Shown here in pieces: positions 25,249-32,742 of a stretch of DNA of 57,911 bases; the first letter of the stretch is position 1, and each line of letters starts with the position of its first letter. The translations under genes were made by a program, and so were the position numbers. The stretch comes from Streptomyces sp. CT34 (GTDB taxonomy: Bacteria > Actinomycetota > Actinomycetes > Streptomycetales > Streptomycetaceae), in assembly GCF_000805335.1 (NCBI RefSeq), contig NZ_KN708638.1:267882-325792 (forward strand), given 5' to 3'. The notes under the pieces were generated by a model, which was not told the DNA's origin, made no database searches, and worked only from the letters and a program-made list of their open reading frames with translations.

Positions 25249-26127
25249 ATCGCGAAGGGAGCCGGGGCTTTGCATGCGGACGCCTCGTCGAGCACCCAAG
25301 GCTCCCGCAACCCGAACTCACGGGAAGCTGCGATCAGCACCCATCAGCACCTGAATAAATGCACGCCCGCCGGGCCCCAGCCGGGCCCCGGGACGCCTCA
25401 CTTCCGGCTCCCGCCCCCACCACCGCTGCAACGCCCGTGCTCCGCCGTGCCGCCGTCCCGGCTATGGGCACACTCGCCGCGGACGCCGCACACCGCGCCG
25501 GATTACTCCTGGACGACAACGAGCGGTCTGCCCGTCCCAACGTCGGCAGCGACCTCGCACGGCTCGTCGCCCTCCTGCACGCCGCACCGCTGCGGCAGCC
25601 GACCATGGGCTGCCTCGGCCTGGACGTCGCGGCATGGGGCACCTCTCCCTCGCCTACGCCTACCGCTGCCCTGTGTGCCAACACAGGGCAGCGTCCTCGT
25701 GCTGGCGACGCAGGCAAGATCAGCCTCAGCGCGGCGGCTGAGGTCCATCGAACCGCCCGACTAGCGGTGTCCCTCCCCCGCGACGACAGGGGCGCGCGCA
25801 CTGCTGCGGACCAGTCGCACGCGGCCGGGGATCGGGGGGCGTCAGAGCCGTCTTCCACCTTGCCTCATGGGTGTGCCTGCTGCCCGGCAGGCGATCGCGG
25901 CAGCCCAGGCCGCGCACGGTCGCAGTCGCACCTCCGTGAGGGTTCGGCACCGCGACATGTGGCCGGGAGCGTTGGCTGAGCATGCCCCACGCAGCGCAGG
26001 GCGGAGAGGCTTTGGGCTGGAACTGACACCGGGCGATGTCACCGTGATGGCCCGCGCCGACCGGCAGAACCGTCCGGCGGCGGTGAGGATGAACGGGACA
26101 AGAGGGGGGAAGCGAAAGGATCTGATC
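25249..26127. other. 0.9-kb region without a supported gene
   Basis: A plus-strand frame from 25359 to about 25630 has a coding-like third-position pattern and an Ala/Leu-rich helical composition. It has no recognised motif, and its continuation past 25640 is not convincing. It may be a truncated small gene. A perfect hairpin at 25664-25693 lies inside this frame. Confidence 0.4.
25664..25693. terminator. Perfect 13-bp hairpin
   Basis: The arms CGCTGCCCTGTGT and ACACAGGGCAGCG flank the loop GCCA. The structure is symmetric and could terminate transcription in either direction. It does not follow a confidently called gene, so its role is uncertain. Confidence 0.5.
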
Positions 26128-26424
26128 ATGTTCCGCTCGATTGCCACGGTACTGGCCGCTACCGCCGTCACGGGCCTCCTGAGCGCCGGTATAGCCAGTG
26201 CCGCGCCCGACCAATCCCAGGCCCATGCGGCCGTCACCCAGCAAGCGCAAGGCGGCGGCCACGACCACGGCTGCGGCCACGGCGTCGGGGTCGGCGTCGG
26301 CGGCATCGGCGACGGCGGCCGTGACGTCGGCGTCGGCGTCGGCGGCATCGATGCCTGCGCCACCGTCGGTGTCGGCGGCATCGGCCGCAACGGCAACGAA
26401 GGCGTCGGCGTCGGCGGCCTGTGA
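26128..26424 (+). CDS. Small secreted Gly/Val repeat protein with a His-rich segment
   Basis: The 98-residue protein starts with a clear Sec signal (Met-Phe-Arg-Ser-Ile-Ala-Thr-Val-Leu, cleavage probably after Ala-Ser-Ala near residue 26). The mature part of about 70 residues holds a His-Asp-His-Gly-Cys-Gly-His motif that could bind metal. Four imperfect copies of Val-Gly-Val-Gly-Gly-Ile/Leu follow, spaced by about 13-15 residues. A second Cys lies between repeats. I do not recognise the family; a structural or cell-surface role is a guess. An AAAGGA box precedes the ATG. A hairpin follows the stop. Confidence 0.75.
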   Translation: MFRSIATVLAATAVTGLLSAGIASAAPDQSQAHAAVTQQAQGGGHDHGCGHGVGVGVGGIGDGGRDVGVGVGGIDACATVGVGGIGRNGNEGVGVGGL

Positions 26425-26863
26425 GTTCTCGCTGCTGTTCCCTCCCGGCACCCGCCTCGTGCGGGGGCCGGGATGTTGCGGCCGACGGCAGTCACACAGT
26501 GACTTCCCGTGGTTCCCCGCCTCACCAGGCACGTGCGGAGATCTGTCGCGCCCGCCCGGAGAGCGGTGGTGCCAGTCGATGGCCCAGCTGAGGTCGGAGC
26601 GCCCAGGGGACGTACCCCCGGGCGACCCAAGGTGAGTGCCTTGCCTGAACCGCCGGAACCTGGATTCGGGCGGCTCGAACCCGCAGGACTGAGCCCGCCC
26701 GGCCCGGGGGTTGCACCGGGCGGCGGCTGAACCGTTGTACCCGGGGGTGCTGGAGAGACGGGCCGGCGATTGCACCGGGGCCACTGCCGGAGGGCAGAGT
26801 CCGGTCGACTCCGAAAACCCCCGGGGACCGTGTCGGCTTGCGTAAGTTGATTGACTGGTGCCC
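26425..26863. other. Intergenic with a terminator hairpin
   Basis: Apart from the hairpin at 26444-26472 I see no gene in these 439 bases. The right end holds the promoter of the methyltransferase gene. Confidence 0.5.
26444..26472 (+). terminator. Hairpin terminator after the secreted repeat protein
   Basis: The arms CCCGGCACCCGC and GCGGGGGCCGGG, with one mismatch, flank the loop CTCGT. It begins 20 bases behind the stop codon. Confidence 0.65.
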
Positions 26864-27652
26864 ATGACCTCAACTCTCTTCGAGTCTGTCGCCCCCGATG
26901 CGCATGTCTACCTCGATCGGCTCGCTGCGACCGACCTGGGCCGTTCCTATAAGGGACGCATGCTCAACGCGCTTGAAATCCGCCCGGGACAAACGGTCCT
27001 CGATCTCGGCTGCGGCCCGGGCACCGATCTCGGCAGGCTTGCCGAGGCTGTCACCGCGACAGGCAGGGTGATCGGTGTCGACCACGACCAGGCTGCGGTC
27101 GATGCTGCCGGCGAGCGCACGGCCGAGCAGCGCACCGTCACCGTTCAGCTCGGCGACATCCACGATCTGCCGCTGTCCGACCGCATGGCCGACCGTGCTC
27201 GCACCGACCGGGTTCTGCAGCACGTGGCCGATCCTGTCAGGGCGCTCTACGAGATCCGCCGCGTTCTACGGTCCGGCGGACGGGTCGTCATGGGCGAGCC
27301 CGACTGGGGCACCCTGACCGTCGATCACCCGGACGGTGACCTGTCGCGCGCCTATACCCGGTACGTCACCGACAGAGTCATCCGTAATGCTCGCATCGGC
27401 ATGCAGCTTCCTCGTCTGGCAGCAGAGGCCGGATTCGCGGTGCCTACGGTCATCCCGGTGACTCCTGTGCTTCGTGACGTCCAGGAGGCTGACAAGATCC
27501 TTGGATTGGAGCGCACTACACAGCGCGCCCTGGCCGCCGGATACCTCACCGAGGAGGCGGCACACAGGTGGCTGGAGCACCTTGCCAGCGGCCCCTTCCT
27601 CGCGACGGTAACGTTCTACATCGTCGTAGCTGAGTCACAGCCCGCCACATAG
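26864..27652 (+). CDS. Class I SAM-dependent methyltransferase
   Basis: The 262-residue protein has the Rossmann methyltransferase fold. Motif I reads Val-Leu-Asp-Leu-Gly-Cys-Gly-Pro-Gly-Thr-Asp near residues 45-55, an acidic Val-Asp-His-Asp loop lies near 72, and a Pro-Leu-Ser motif IV region lies near 105. The usual Phe-Asp before that strand reads Met-Ala-Asp-Arg-Ala-Arg, a mild departure. Substrate and pathway are unknown; no biosynthetic genes adjoin. The ATG at 26864 is preferred over a GTG two codons upstream. Confidence 0.9.
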   Translation: MTSTLFESVAPDAHVYLDRLAATDLGRSYKGRMLNALEIRPGQTVLDLGCGPGTDLGRLAEAVTATGRVIGVDHDQAAVDAAGERTAEQRTVTVQLGDIHDLPLSDRMADRARTDRVLQHVADPVRALYEIRRVLRSGGRVVMGEPDWGTLTVDHPDGDLSRAYTRYVTDRVIRNARIGMQLPRLAAEAGFAVPTVIPVTPVLRDVQEADKILGLERTTQRALAAGYLTEEAAHRWLEHLASGPFLATVTFYIVVAESQPAT

Positions 27653-27753
27653 GTACCGGCAGCAGGCCCGAGCTTTGGCCTCGGCGAGCACGGAGAGAGC
27701 CCAATCCCGCCTTCCCCCACCCCGAACTCGCGACGGTTGGATAAGCGACCCCA

Positions 27754-27789
27754 CGAGTACCGCGATTCCCGCGAGTACCGTGATTCCCC
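27754..27789. repeat. 18-bp tandem direct repeat
   Basis: CGAGTACCGCGATTCCCG is followed immediately by CGAGTACCGTGATTCCCC (two differences). It lies between the methyltransferase gene and a decayed methyltransferase relic. Confidence 0.7.
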
Positions 27790-27860
27790 GTCGCCTTTGA
27801 TGATACGTCGCCGATCGAACCGGGGTGCGATTTGACGTGGCGGAGTCGACCTCGTCGAGG

Positions 27861-28215
27861 TCAGATGAGGGTCGGTGCCGGGTTGTCGGGTTGGCCGATC
27901 CAGTGCTGGTGTCCGTGTGGTCGGGCGGTGAGTCCGTGGCGTTCGGCCGCGGGCCGGTCGGCGTGGTCCCATTGCTGGTGGGCGGTTTCGGTTTCGTCCC
28001 AGAGGAGTCGTGGCCCGTGCTGGAGACGCGGACCTGTGCATTTCTGCCGGCCGTCGTAGTCGATGGCGGCCCATGAGGTGGCTTGGCCATCGGCGAGCCA
28101 GAGCCGTTGTGGGCTGCGTCGGTGTCGGCATCCCAGGAGTGCCAGATGTCGGGGACGCGGGGACGCGGATGCCGATGGCGAACTGGGCGTCGAAGTCGGT
28201 GGATCCAGGATGGGG
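27861..28215 (-). pseudogene. C-terminal relic of an ATP-grasp-associated (RiPP) methyltransferase
   Basis: The minus-strand pieces Phe-Ala-Ile-Gly-Ile-Arg-Val-Pro-type strand, Trp-Leu-Ala-Asp-Gly-Gln-Ala-Thr-Ser-Trp-Ala-Ala-Ile-Asp-Tyr-Asp-Gly, then Gly-Pro-Arg-Leu-Leu-Trp-Asp-Glu and the end Glu-Arg-His-Gly-Leu-Thr with His-Trp-Ile-Gly-Gln-Pro match the C-terminal domain of the isoaspartyl-methyltransferase-like enzymes encoded with ATP-grasp peptide maturases. At least two frameshifts interrupt it and the SAM domain is missing. It shares its terminal motif with the relic at 6425-6705. Confidence 0.55.
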
Positions 28216-28489
28216 GGATGGCCCGGACGGAGCAGGTAGACCGGACAGAGCAGGTCGAGATGGTCGTTCGCCCCGGTGGATTCGGGGGCGCCGACCTGGG
28301 GCACTTTTGGTCGGGCTTCGGCTGCGGGTCGGGCTGGGGCGGCGGGATCCGCTGGCGCGGTTGGGATCCGGCGTCTCCGATCGGCGATCGGTGCTTCAAG
28401 TCCACTGTGTGATCCTTGTGTTGGCGCGTCCGTGAGAGTGCCGCTATCGAAGTGCGGGCGGGAGCTGAGAAGGGAGCCCCACCCTTCAT

Positions 28490-28950
28490 GGGTAGGGCTC
28501 AGTCTGGCTGCGGCCACCTGGGCACTGTCGGGTGACGAGGTCAAATGCCAGTACGGCGATGGACTTCTTGCTGTAGCTGATGAAGTGGAGAGCTCGCAGC
28601 CCACCGACTTCGACTTCGATCAGGCGGTTGCGGTCTCAACTTCGCCCCAGGGCTGTATGACGAGGAGAGGGTCGCGGCAGGCGTAGGCGAGGGCGAATGT
28701 GAGGGGTTCGCTGGTGGCGGGAGAGAGAAGTCGGGCACTGCCTCGACTCCAGGCTCATATGCGAGCTGCGGGGCACATACGGCAAAGGCATGTGTCATTA
28801 CGGGTGTCCGTAACCGTGCAGGCCAGCGCACCGACCTCACGATCACGCGTGACCTGGATGAGCGCCTCCTCACCCTCGTGGACTGTGGTCGATGTCGACG
28901 AGCCACGCCTACCGCTACCGACCCCGCGAAAGGCACACGCCACGGTCCAG
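28490..28950 (-). pseudogene. Decayed gene of unknown function, several frame changes
   Basis: Reading the minus strand through at least three frame changes gives a continuous sensible protein. An Ala-Leu-Ile-Gln-Val-Thr-Arg-Asp block comes first, then Leu-Ala-Tyr-Glu-Pro-Gly-Val-Glu-Ala-Val-Pro-Asp, then Ala-Tyr-Ala-Cys-Arg-Asp-Pro-Leu-Leu-Val-Ile-Gln-Pro-Trp. It ends with Gly-Gly-Leu-Arg-Ala-Leu-His-Phe and Lys-Lys-Ser-Ile-Ala-Val-Leu-Ala-Phe-Asp before a stop near 28490. I do not recognise the family. The stretch on either side (28216-28489 and 28951-29184) shows nothing I can support. Confidence 0.4.
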
Positions 28951-29184
28951 CTCCTGCAACCGCTGGACGCGGAACCAGGCAAGGGCGCCTTCGCGGCCCG
29001 GCGAACACACGGTGTGATGCCGCACGACCAACAAGGCCACGACGCCCCTGAGCCGGACTTGCCCACGTAGCACCGGCGCAGCGTTGGAGTGACATGGCCG
29101 CCTGCTGGAGGCGGTTCGGGTAGGAGGAGGGAAGGATGGCGAATGATCCTGCCGATAAGTCGCCTTGACGAGTGGAGGTCCCTC

Positions 29185-29367
29185 ATGAAGCGCCTGACCG
29201 CTCTCGCTGCAGCAGTAGCGACCTCAGTACTGATCATCCTTGGAACTGGCACCGCCAACGCCGACGACGGCTACAGGCCCGATTCCGGATCCGCTCGGAT
29301 CGGAACTGCCCCGATCACCGAAGGCCTTCAAAAAGTCTTCAGCGGCTCCTTGCTTCTGGACAGCTGA
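29185..29367 (+). CDS. Small secreted peptide
   Basis: A GGAGG box seven bases upstream introduces a 60-residue product with a strong Sec signal (Met-Lys-Arg-Leu-Thr-Ala-Leu-Ala-Ala-Ala-Val-Ala, cleavage likely after Ala-Asn-Ala near residue 25). The mature part is about 34 residues and has no cysteine. I do not recognise it. Its stop at 29367 lies over the 3' end of a decayed minus-strand gene, so the natural C-terminus may have been longer. Confidence 0.6.
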   Translation: MKRLTALAAAVATSVLIILGTGTANADDGYRPDSGSARIGTAPITEGLQKVFSGSLLLDS

Positions 29368-29548
29368 GCTTCCCCAGGAATAGATCCAGGCGGATGCAGG
29401 TACGCCGAGCGCCAGGCAAGTCGGCCGCAATCCGTGGTTCGATGCCCCGGGTCGACTCGGTGCCGTCCGCCTTCACGTAGCGGATCCGCGTCGCGGCGCC
29501 GGAGTCGATCGCCCGGAACAGAGCCGTCAGCAGACGGACATCCGGGAG
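29339..29548 (-). pseudogene. Fragment resembling a WYL-type domain protein
   Basis: The minus-strand frame ending with a TGA at 29341-29339 reads Leu-Phe-Arg-Ala-Ile-Asp-Ser-Gly, Thr-Arg-Ile-Arg-Tyr-Val-Lys-Ala-Asp-Gly-Thr-Glu-Ser-Thr-Arg, and a Leu-Phe-Leu-Gly end. The pattern recalls WYL-domain ligand-binding modules of transcription regulators. No start and no DNA-binding part remain. A tandem repeat of CATATGGGTCCTC lies just beyond it near 29615-29645. Confidence 0.35.
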
Positions 29549-29777
29549 AGGGCGCTACGGGCGATGGGCTCGGTAGCGGCGAACGCGGCGCGGATGATGC
29601 GTGGATCGTGGTGCGCATATGGGTCCTCACATATGGGTCCTCCTCCAAGCTCACTGATCGAGATTCAGTGAGAACGCTCGGTCGCCACTGTCACAGGACA
29701 TACGCACTGTGGCTGAGCGTTGTTGTTGGCCGTTGCGCGTCGGTCGGGCCGGGGCCCTGGGCCCGGCGACACACGTG

Positions 29778-30572
29778 CTACACGCTGGTGGTCACGCAGG
29801 CCAGCGCTTGGGAGAAGGTGAGGGCCCCGGAGTACAGGGCGCGGCCGATGAGGGCGCCTTCGACTCCGTGCGGGGCCAGCGCGGCCACCGTACGCAGGTC
29901 GTCCAGGGTGGCGATGCCACCCGCGGCCAGCACGGCAGCGGCGGTCCGGTCGCACACGTCCCTGAAGAGGCGCAGGTTGGGGCTGTAGAGGCTGCCTTCC
30001 CTGCTGACGTCGGTGACCACGTAGCGGGTGCAGCCGGCACCGTCGAGCACGTTGAGTGCTTTCCACAGGTCTCCGGCGTCCGTGCCTCGCCCCGGCCCGG
30101 CCAGTCGCGGGCCGCGGTCGGTCACGCGGACGGGCAAGCTGATGCCGATCCGCTCGCCGTACCGGGCGACCACCTCGGCGCACCAGTGGAGGTCAGTCAG
30201 GGCGCTGCGGCCGAGATTGAAGCGAGCGCATCCGGTGGCCAACGCCCGTTCCAGGGTGGCTTCGTCGTTGACGCCGGCCCGGCACATCAGCTGGACGTCG
30301 ATGCCGACGGCCTCGATGACGCGCCGGGCCTGCCCGAGATCGAGCCCCCCGTCCTCCTCTTCGGCCATCACCAGGTGCAGCCACCTGGCACCCTGCTCCT
30401 GGAAGGCCAGCGCGGCCTCGACCGGATCGCTCCGGTCGCGCTCCGGTACCTGACCGTCCCCGACCAAGTGCACCACCCTGCCATCGGCTACATGCACCGA
30501 CGGAAAGAGCGCGAACCGGGCTCTGACGGCGGCCTCCTGCGCACAGACCGCATCCTGCGAAACTCGCGGCAT
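29778..30572 (-). CDS. HisA/PriA-like TIM-barrel protein lacking catalytic aspartates
   Basis: The 264-residue protein aligns along its length with PriA/HisA, the phosphoribosyl isomerase of histidine and tryptophan synthesis. In active enzymes the first strand has a catalytic Asp; here it reads Phe-Pro-Ser-Val-His27-Val. The second catalytic Asp (in Gly-Leu-Asp-Val-Arg) is Pro147. The first phosphate loop Ser-Gly-Gly-Ile-Arg has become Cys-Arg-Ala-Gly-Val. The C-terminal phosphate half is kept: Val-Val-Thr-Asp188-Val, Ala-Ala-Gly-Gly-Ile-Ala and Ile-Gly-Arg-Ala-Leu-Tyr. No his or trp genes adjoin. It is either a specialised paralogue or a non-enzymatic one. The start is uncertain (ATG at 30572 or 30644). 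Confidence 0.8.
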   Translation of the reverse strand: MPRVSQDAVCAQEAAVRARFALFPSVHVADGRVVHLVGDGQVPERDRSDPVEAALAFQEQGARWLHLVMAEEEDGGLDLGQARRVIEAVGIDVQLMCRAGVNDEATLERALATGCARFNLGRSALTDLHWCAEVVARYGERIGISLPVRVTDRGPRLAGPGRGTDAGDLWKALNVLDGAGCTRYVVTDVSREGSLYSPNLRLFRDVCDRTAAAVLAAGGIATLDDLRTVAALAPHGVEGALIGRALYSGALTFSQALACVTTSV

Positions 30573-30827
30573 CCCCGCCACCGTCCCTCCCATGCATACA
30601 CCGACGAACCCACACGCTCGGACTGCACGGTAGAAACGCTCCACCCCAGCCGTATACAGCGCGAATCCGCCACCCCGTTACCACGGCCACTGGCCGACAG
30701 AACGCTCAGTCAGGCGGTGGAACTGAGCCTTCTCATCGGCCAGTTGAGCCCGGCGTGGCATCGGCTGACCGCTCCCGGTACGCCGAGTTCCAGGAGACGT
30801 CGAGACGGCGAACGAGGTGACAGCCCG

Positions 30828-31658
30828 TCAGGGCTCGGGCGCTGCTTCCAGGGCAGGGAGATAGCCCCTGAGCTGACCCCGTGCGGTGGGGTGGTACGCC
30901 ACGTCTGCGGTGAGCAGCGACGGGGGATTGATCCATGAGTCGTCGGAGCAGATCCCGTGTCCGGCAAATGCCGGCCGCACGTCGGCGAAGGCGACCCCCG
31001 TATGCGCACGCGCGCGGTCAGCGATGACGTGGTCGAGGTGGTCGGCCGCCGCATTGAGCGCTGACTGTTTCCTCTGTGTCACCAGTCCGGTGAGGCAGGC
31101 ACGGTCGGCATACAGATGTGGATAGCCGAGTACGACCACACGGGCACGAGGCGCCGCCTTCTGGACGCTTCGCAGGAGGACGTCGTAATCCCCCGGCAGT
31201 GTGTCGTCCATGGCTTGTTCGGCGCGGGCAACGCTCTCCAGGCAGGAACTCTCGCTGCTCATGACGCAGGTCTTCATGACGTCGCTGAAACCGACGTCAA
31301 TGCCACCCACGGTGATGCTCACCAGTGTCGTGCGAGGGCTGAGGCCGGGGAGCTGTGAGGTGATGACATCGTCGATATTCGCGCCCGAACAGGCGGCGAA
31401 GTCGAACGGTCCGCGGGGGTGGGCGTCGGCCCACAGAGCGGGGTACGCGTCCGGGCTCCGGCGGCAGTCGCCGCTGGACTCACCGGCGCCCACTCCCGAG
31501 GCGAACGAATCGCCCAGGGCGGCGTAGCCACCTTCGCGGGTGCCGCCCGGTGGTTTGCTGCCGGCGTAGGCGGAGGTGGTGGCCGCAACCGCCAAGAGAA
31601 GGGACAACGGACACGCGAGCGCTGCCGCAAGGCGACGGCGCAACGTTGCTCTCGTCAC
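30828..31658 (-). CDS. Secreted SGNH/GDSL-family esterase or lipase
   Basis: The 276-residue protein has an N-terminal signal (Arg-Arg-Arg-Leu then a long Ala/Leu segment, cleavage near Ala-Tyr-Ala at 32). An SGNH hydrolase fold follows: nucleophile block Ala-Leu-Gly-Asp-Ser51-Phe-Ala-Ser-Gly, Ala-Cys-Ser-Gly-Ala, and the catalytic His block Tyr-His-Pro-Thr-Ala. The third block reads Gly-Gly-Ile-Asp-Val-Gly where most members have Gly-Gly-Asn-Asp, so the oxyanion-hole Asn is replaced. Several Cys pairs fit an exported enzyme like Streptomyces lipases. It starts with GTG. It lies downstream of the IS1182 relic. Confidence 0.85.
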   Translation of the reverse strand: MTRATLRRRLAAALACPLSLLLAVAATTSAYAGSKPPGGTREGGYAALGDSFASGVGAGESSGDCRRSPDAYPALWADAHPRGPFDFAACSGANIDDVITSQLPGLSPRTTLVSITVGGIDVGFSDVMKTCVMSSESSCLESVARAEQAMDDTLPGDYDVLLRSVQKAAPRARVVVLGYPHLYADRACLTGLVTQRKQSALNAAADHLDHVIADRARAHTGVAFADVRPAFAGHGICSDDSWINPPSLLTADVAYHPTARGQLRGYLPALEAAPEP

Positions 31659-31689
31659 GACCGGACCAACGACGGAGTCACCGGGAAGT

Positions 31690-32215
31690 CACAGTCCATG
31701 AGGATTGTCGGAACCGAGCCGAGCGGCGGGGTGAGGCTGCGGCCCCACTTGCCGTTGGCTGCCTTGGTGCACCTCGCTTTCAGCGGGCAGGCGATGCCGT
31801 CGGCGAGCGCGAAGTGCACCCGGACGACGGGGGTGCCGCCGGCCTTGCGTTGTTGGGACCAGTCGGCACTGGACATGCCCTGGGGCAGATGACTTTCCTT
31901 GCCTCCCAGTCCGTCGTGGAAGCGGCCTGGGTCAGGTCCGGCGCCTGTGCGTCCGTGTGGTGGGTGTCGGTGCCGACGGGGCCGACCAGGTCAATGCCGT
32001 TGGCCATCGCGGGCGGGCAGGACGTGGGCGGTAGTGACATATCCGGCGTCGACCACATGCTCACGCGGCTTCGGCCCAGGCGCATGGCAGGACACGGACT
32101 GCGGGGACTTCACGCAGCCCGGCCTACGACAGCCGGGCCAGCGCCTCCTCCAGGAACCGCTCATCCAGCCCGTGCGTGATCAGTTGGAATCGGAAGTCAC
32201 GCAGGACACGGTGGG
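31690..32215 (-). pseudogene. IS1182-family transposase relic with internal deletion
   Basis: The N-terminal piece (32124-32215) reads Arg-Val-Leu-Arg-Asp-Phe-Arg-Phe-Gln-Leu-Ile-Thr-His-Gly-Leu, the second motif of IS1182 transposases. The central piece near 32010-32075 reads Val-Val-Asp-Ala-Gly-Tyr-Val. Then Gly-Ile-Asp-Leu-Val-Gly-Pro-Val-Gly-Thr-Asp, Asp-Trp-Glu-Ala-Arg-Lys-Val-Ile-Cys-Pro and Cys-Pro-Leu-Lys-Ala-Arg-Cys-Thr-Lys follow across frameshifts. Most of the catalytic core and the C-terminal Glu region are missing. Confidence 0.65.
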
Positions 32216-32506
32216 CCGAGTTCCTTCCTCGCAGACTGGTCAACGAGCTCTTCCGGGCTGGGGAATGGGAACGAACGACCTTTCCGATGTCTCCTCCTGG
32301 CCGGTGGAACGGGATCCTCGCACGGGGTACGCCGGGCCGGCGGGCCGGATGTCGCGCCGGCGTGCCGGGGGGGGAGGGCTGCCGGTCGTCGTGCATCGGC
32401 TTGGGCGGCGCGTTGCGCCTCGTGCAGGGCTTGTCTGTCCAGAGCGGACGATCAGAGCGGAAGAGAAGTACTCACTCCTTGCCACTTTCAACGTATAGCG
32501 CACTGG

Positions 32507-32526
32507 GGGGCTTGCGGCAAGGCCCC
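32507..32526. promoter_or_regulatory. Rifamycin-associated element (RAE)
   Basis: GGGGCTTGCGGCAAGGCCCC equals the RAE palindrome as I recall it from work on rifamycin-inducible genes in actinomycetes. It lies about 216 bases upstream of the helR start, in the expected orientation-independent position. This strongly suggests rifamycin-inducible expression of helR. The remaining 32216-32742 stretch shows no gene. Confidence 0.85.
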
Positions 32527-32742
32527 GGTCGTGCCGCACAATCGCTGACCTCGGCCAGAACCTTCAGCAATGGGAGCTTTGCGAAGTGCATGTGTTTTGC
32601 CGGCCTGTGGGTCGTGCGGTGATGTCGAGCCGGTGGTGGGACTTCCTCCGCGACGGGGGACGCTCGGCGCGGAGGTGGGTGGGTGCGCGCCGTTGGACCT
32701 CGCGGGCGCGGCCTTCGGATCGGAGCTGGTGAGGTGAATCCC

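Noticed and set aside
25359..25979. A 206-codon plus-strand gene
   Set aside because: Only the first 90 codons have coding-like bias, there is no motif, and a strong hairpin lies in the middle. I kept it as a remark only.
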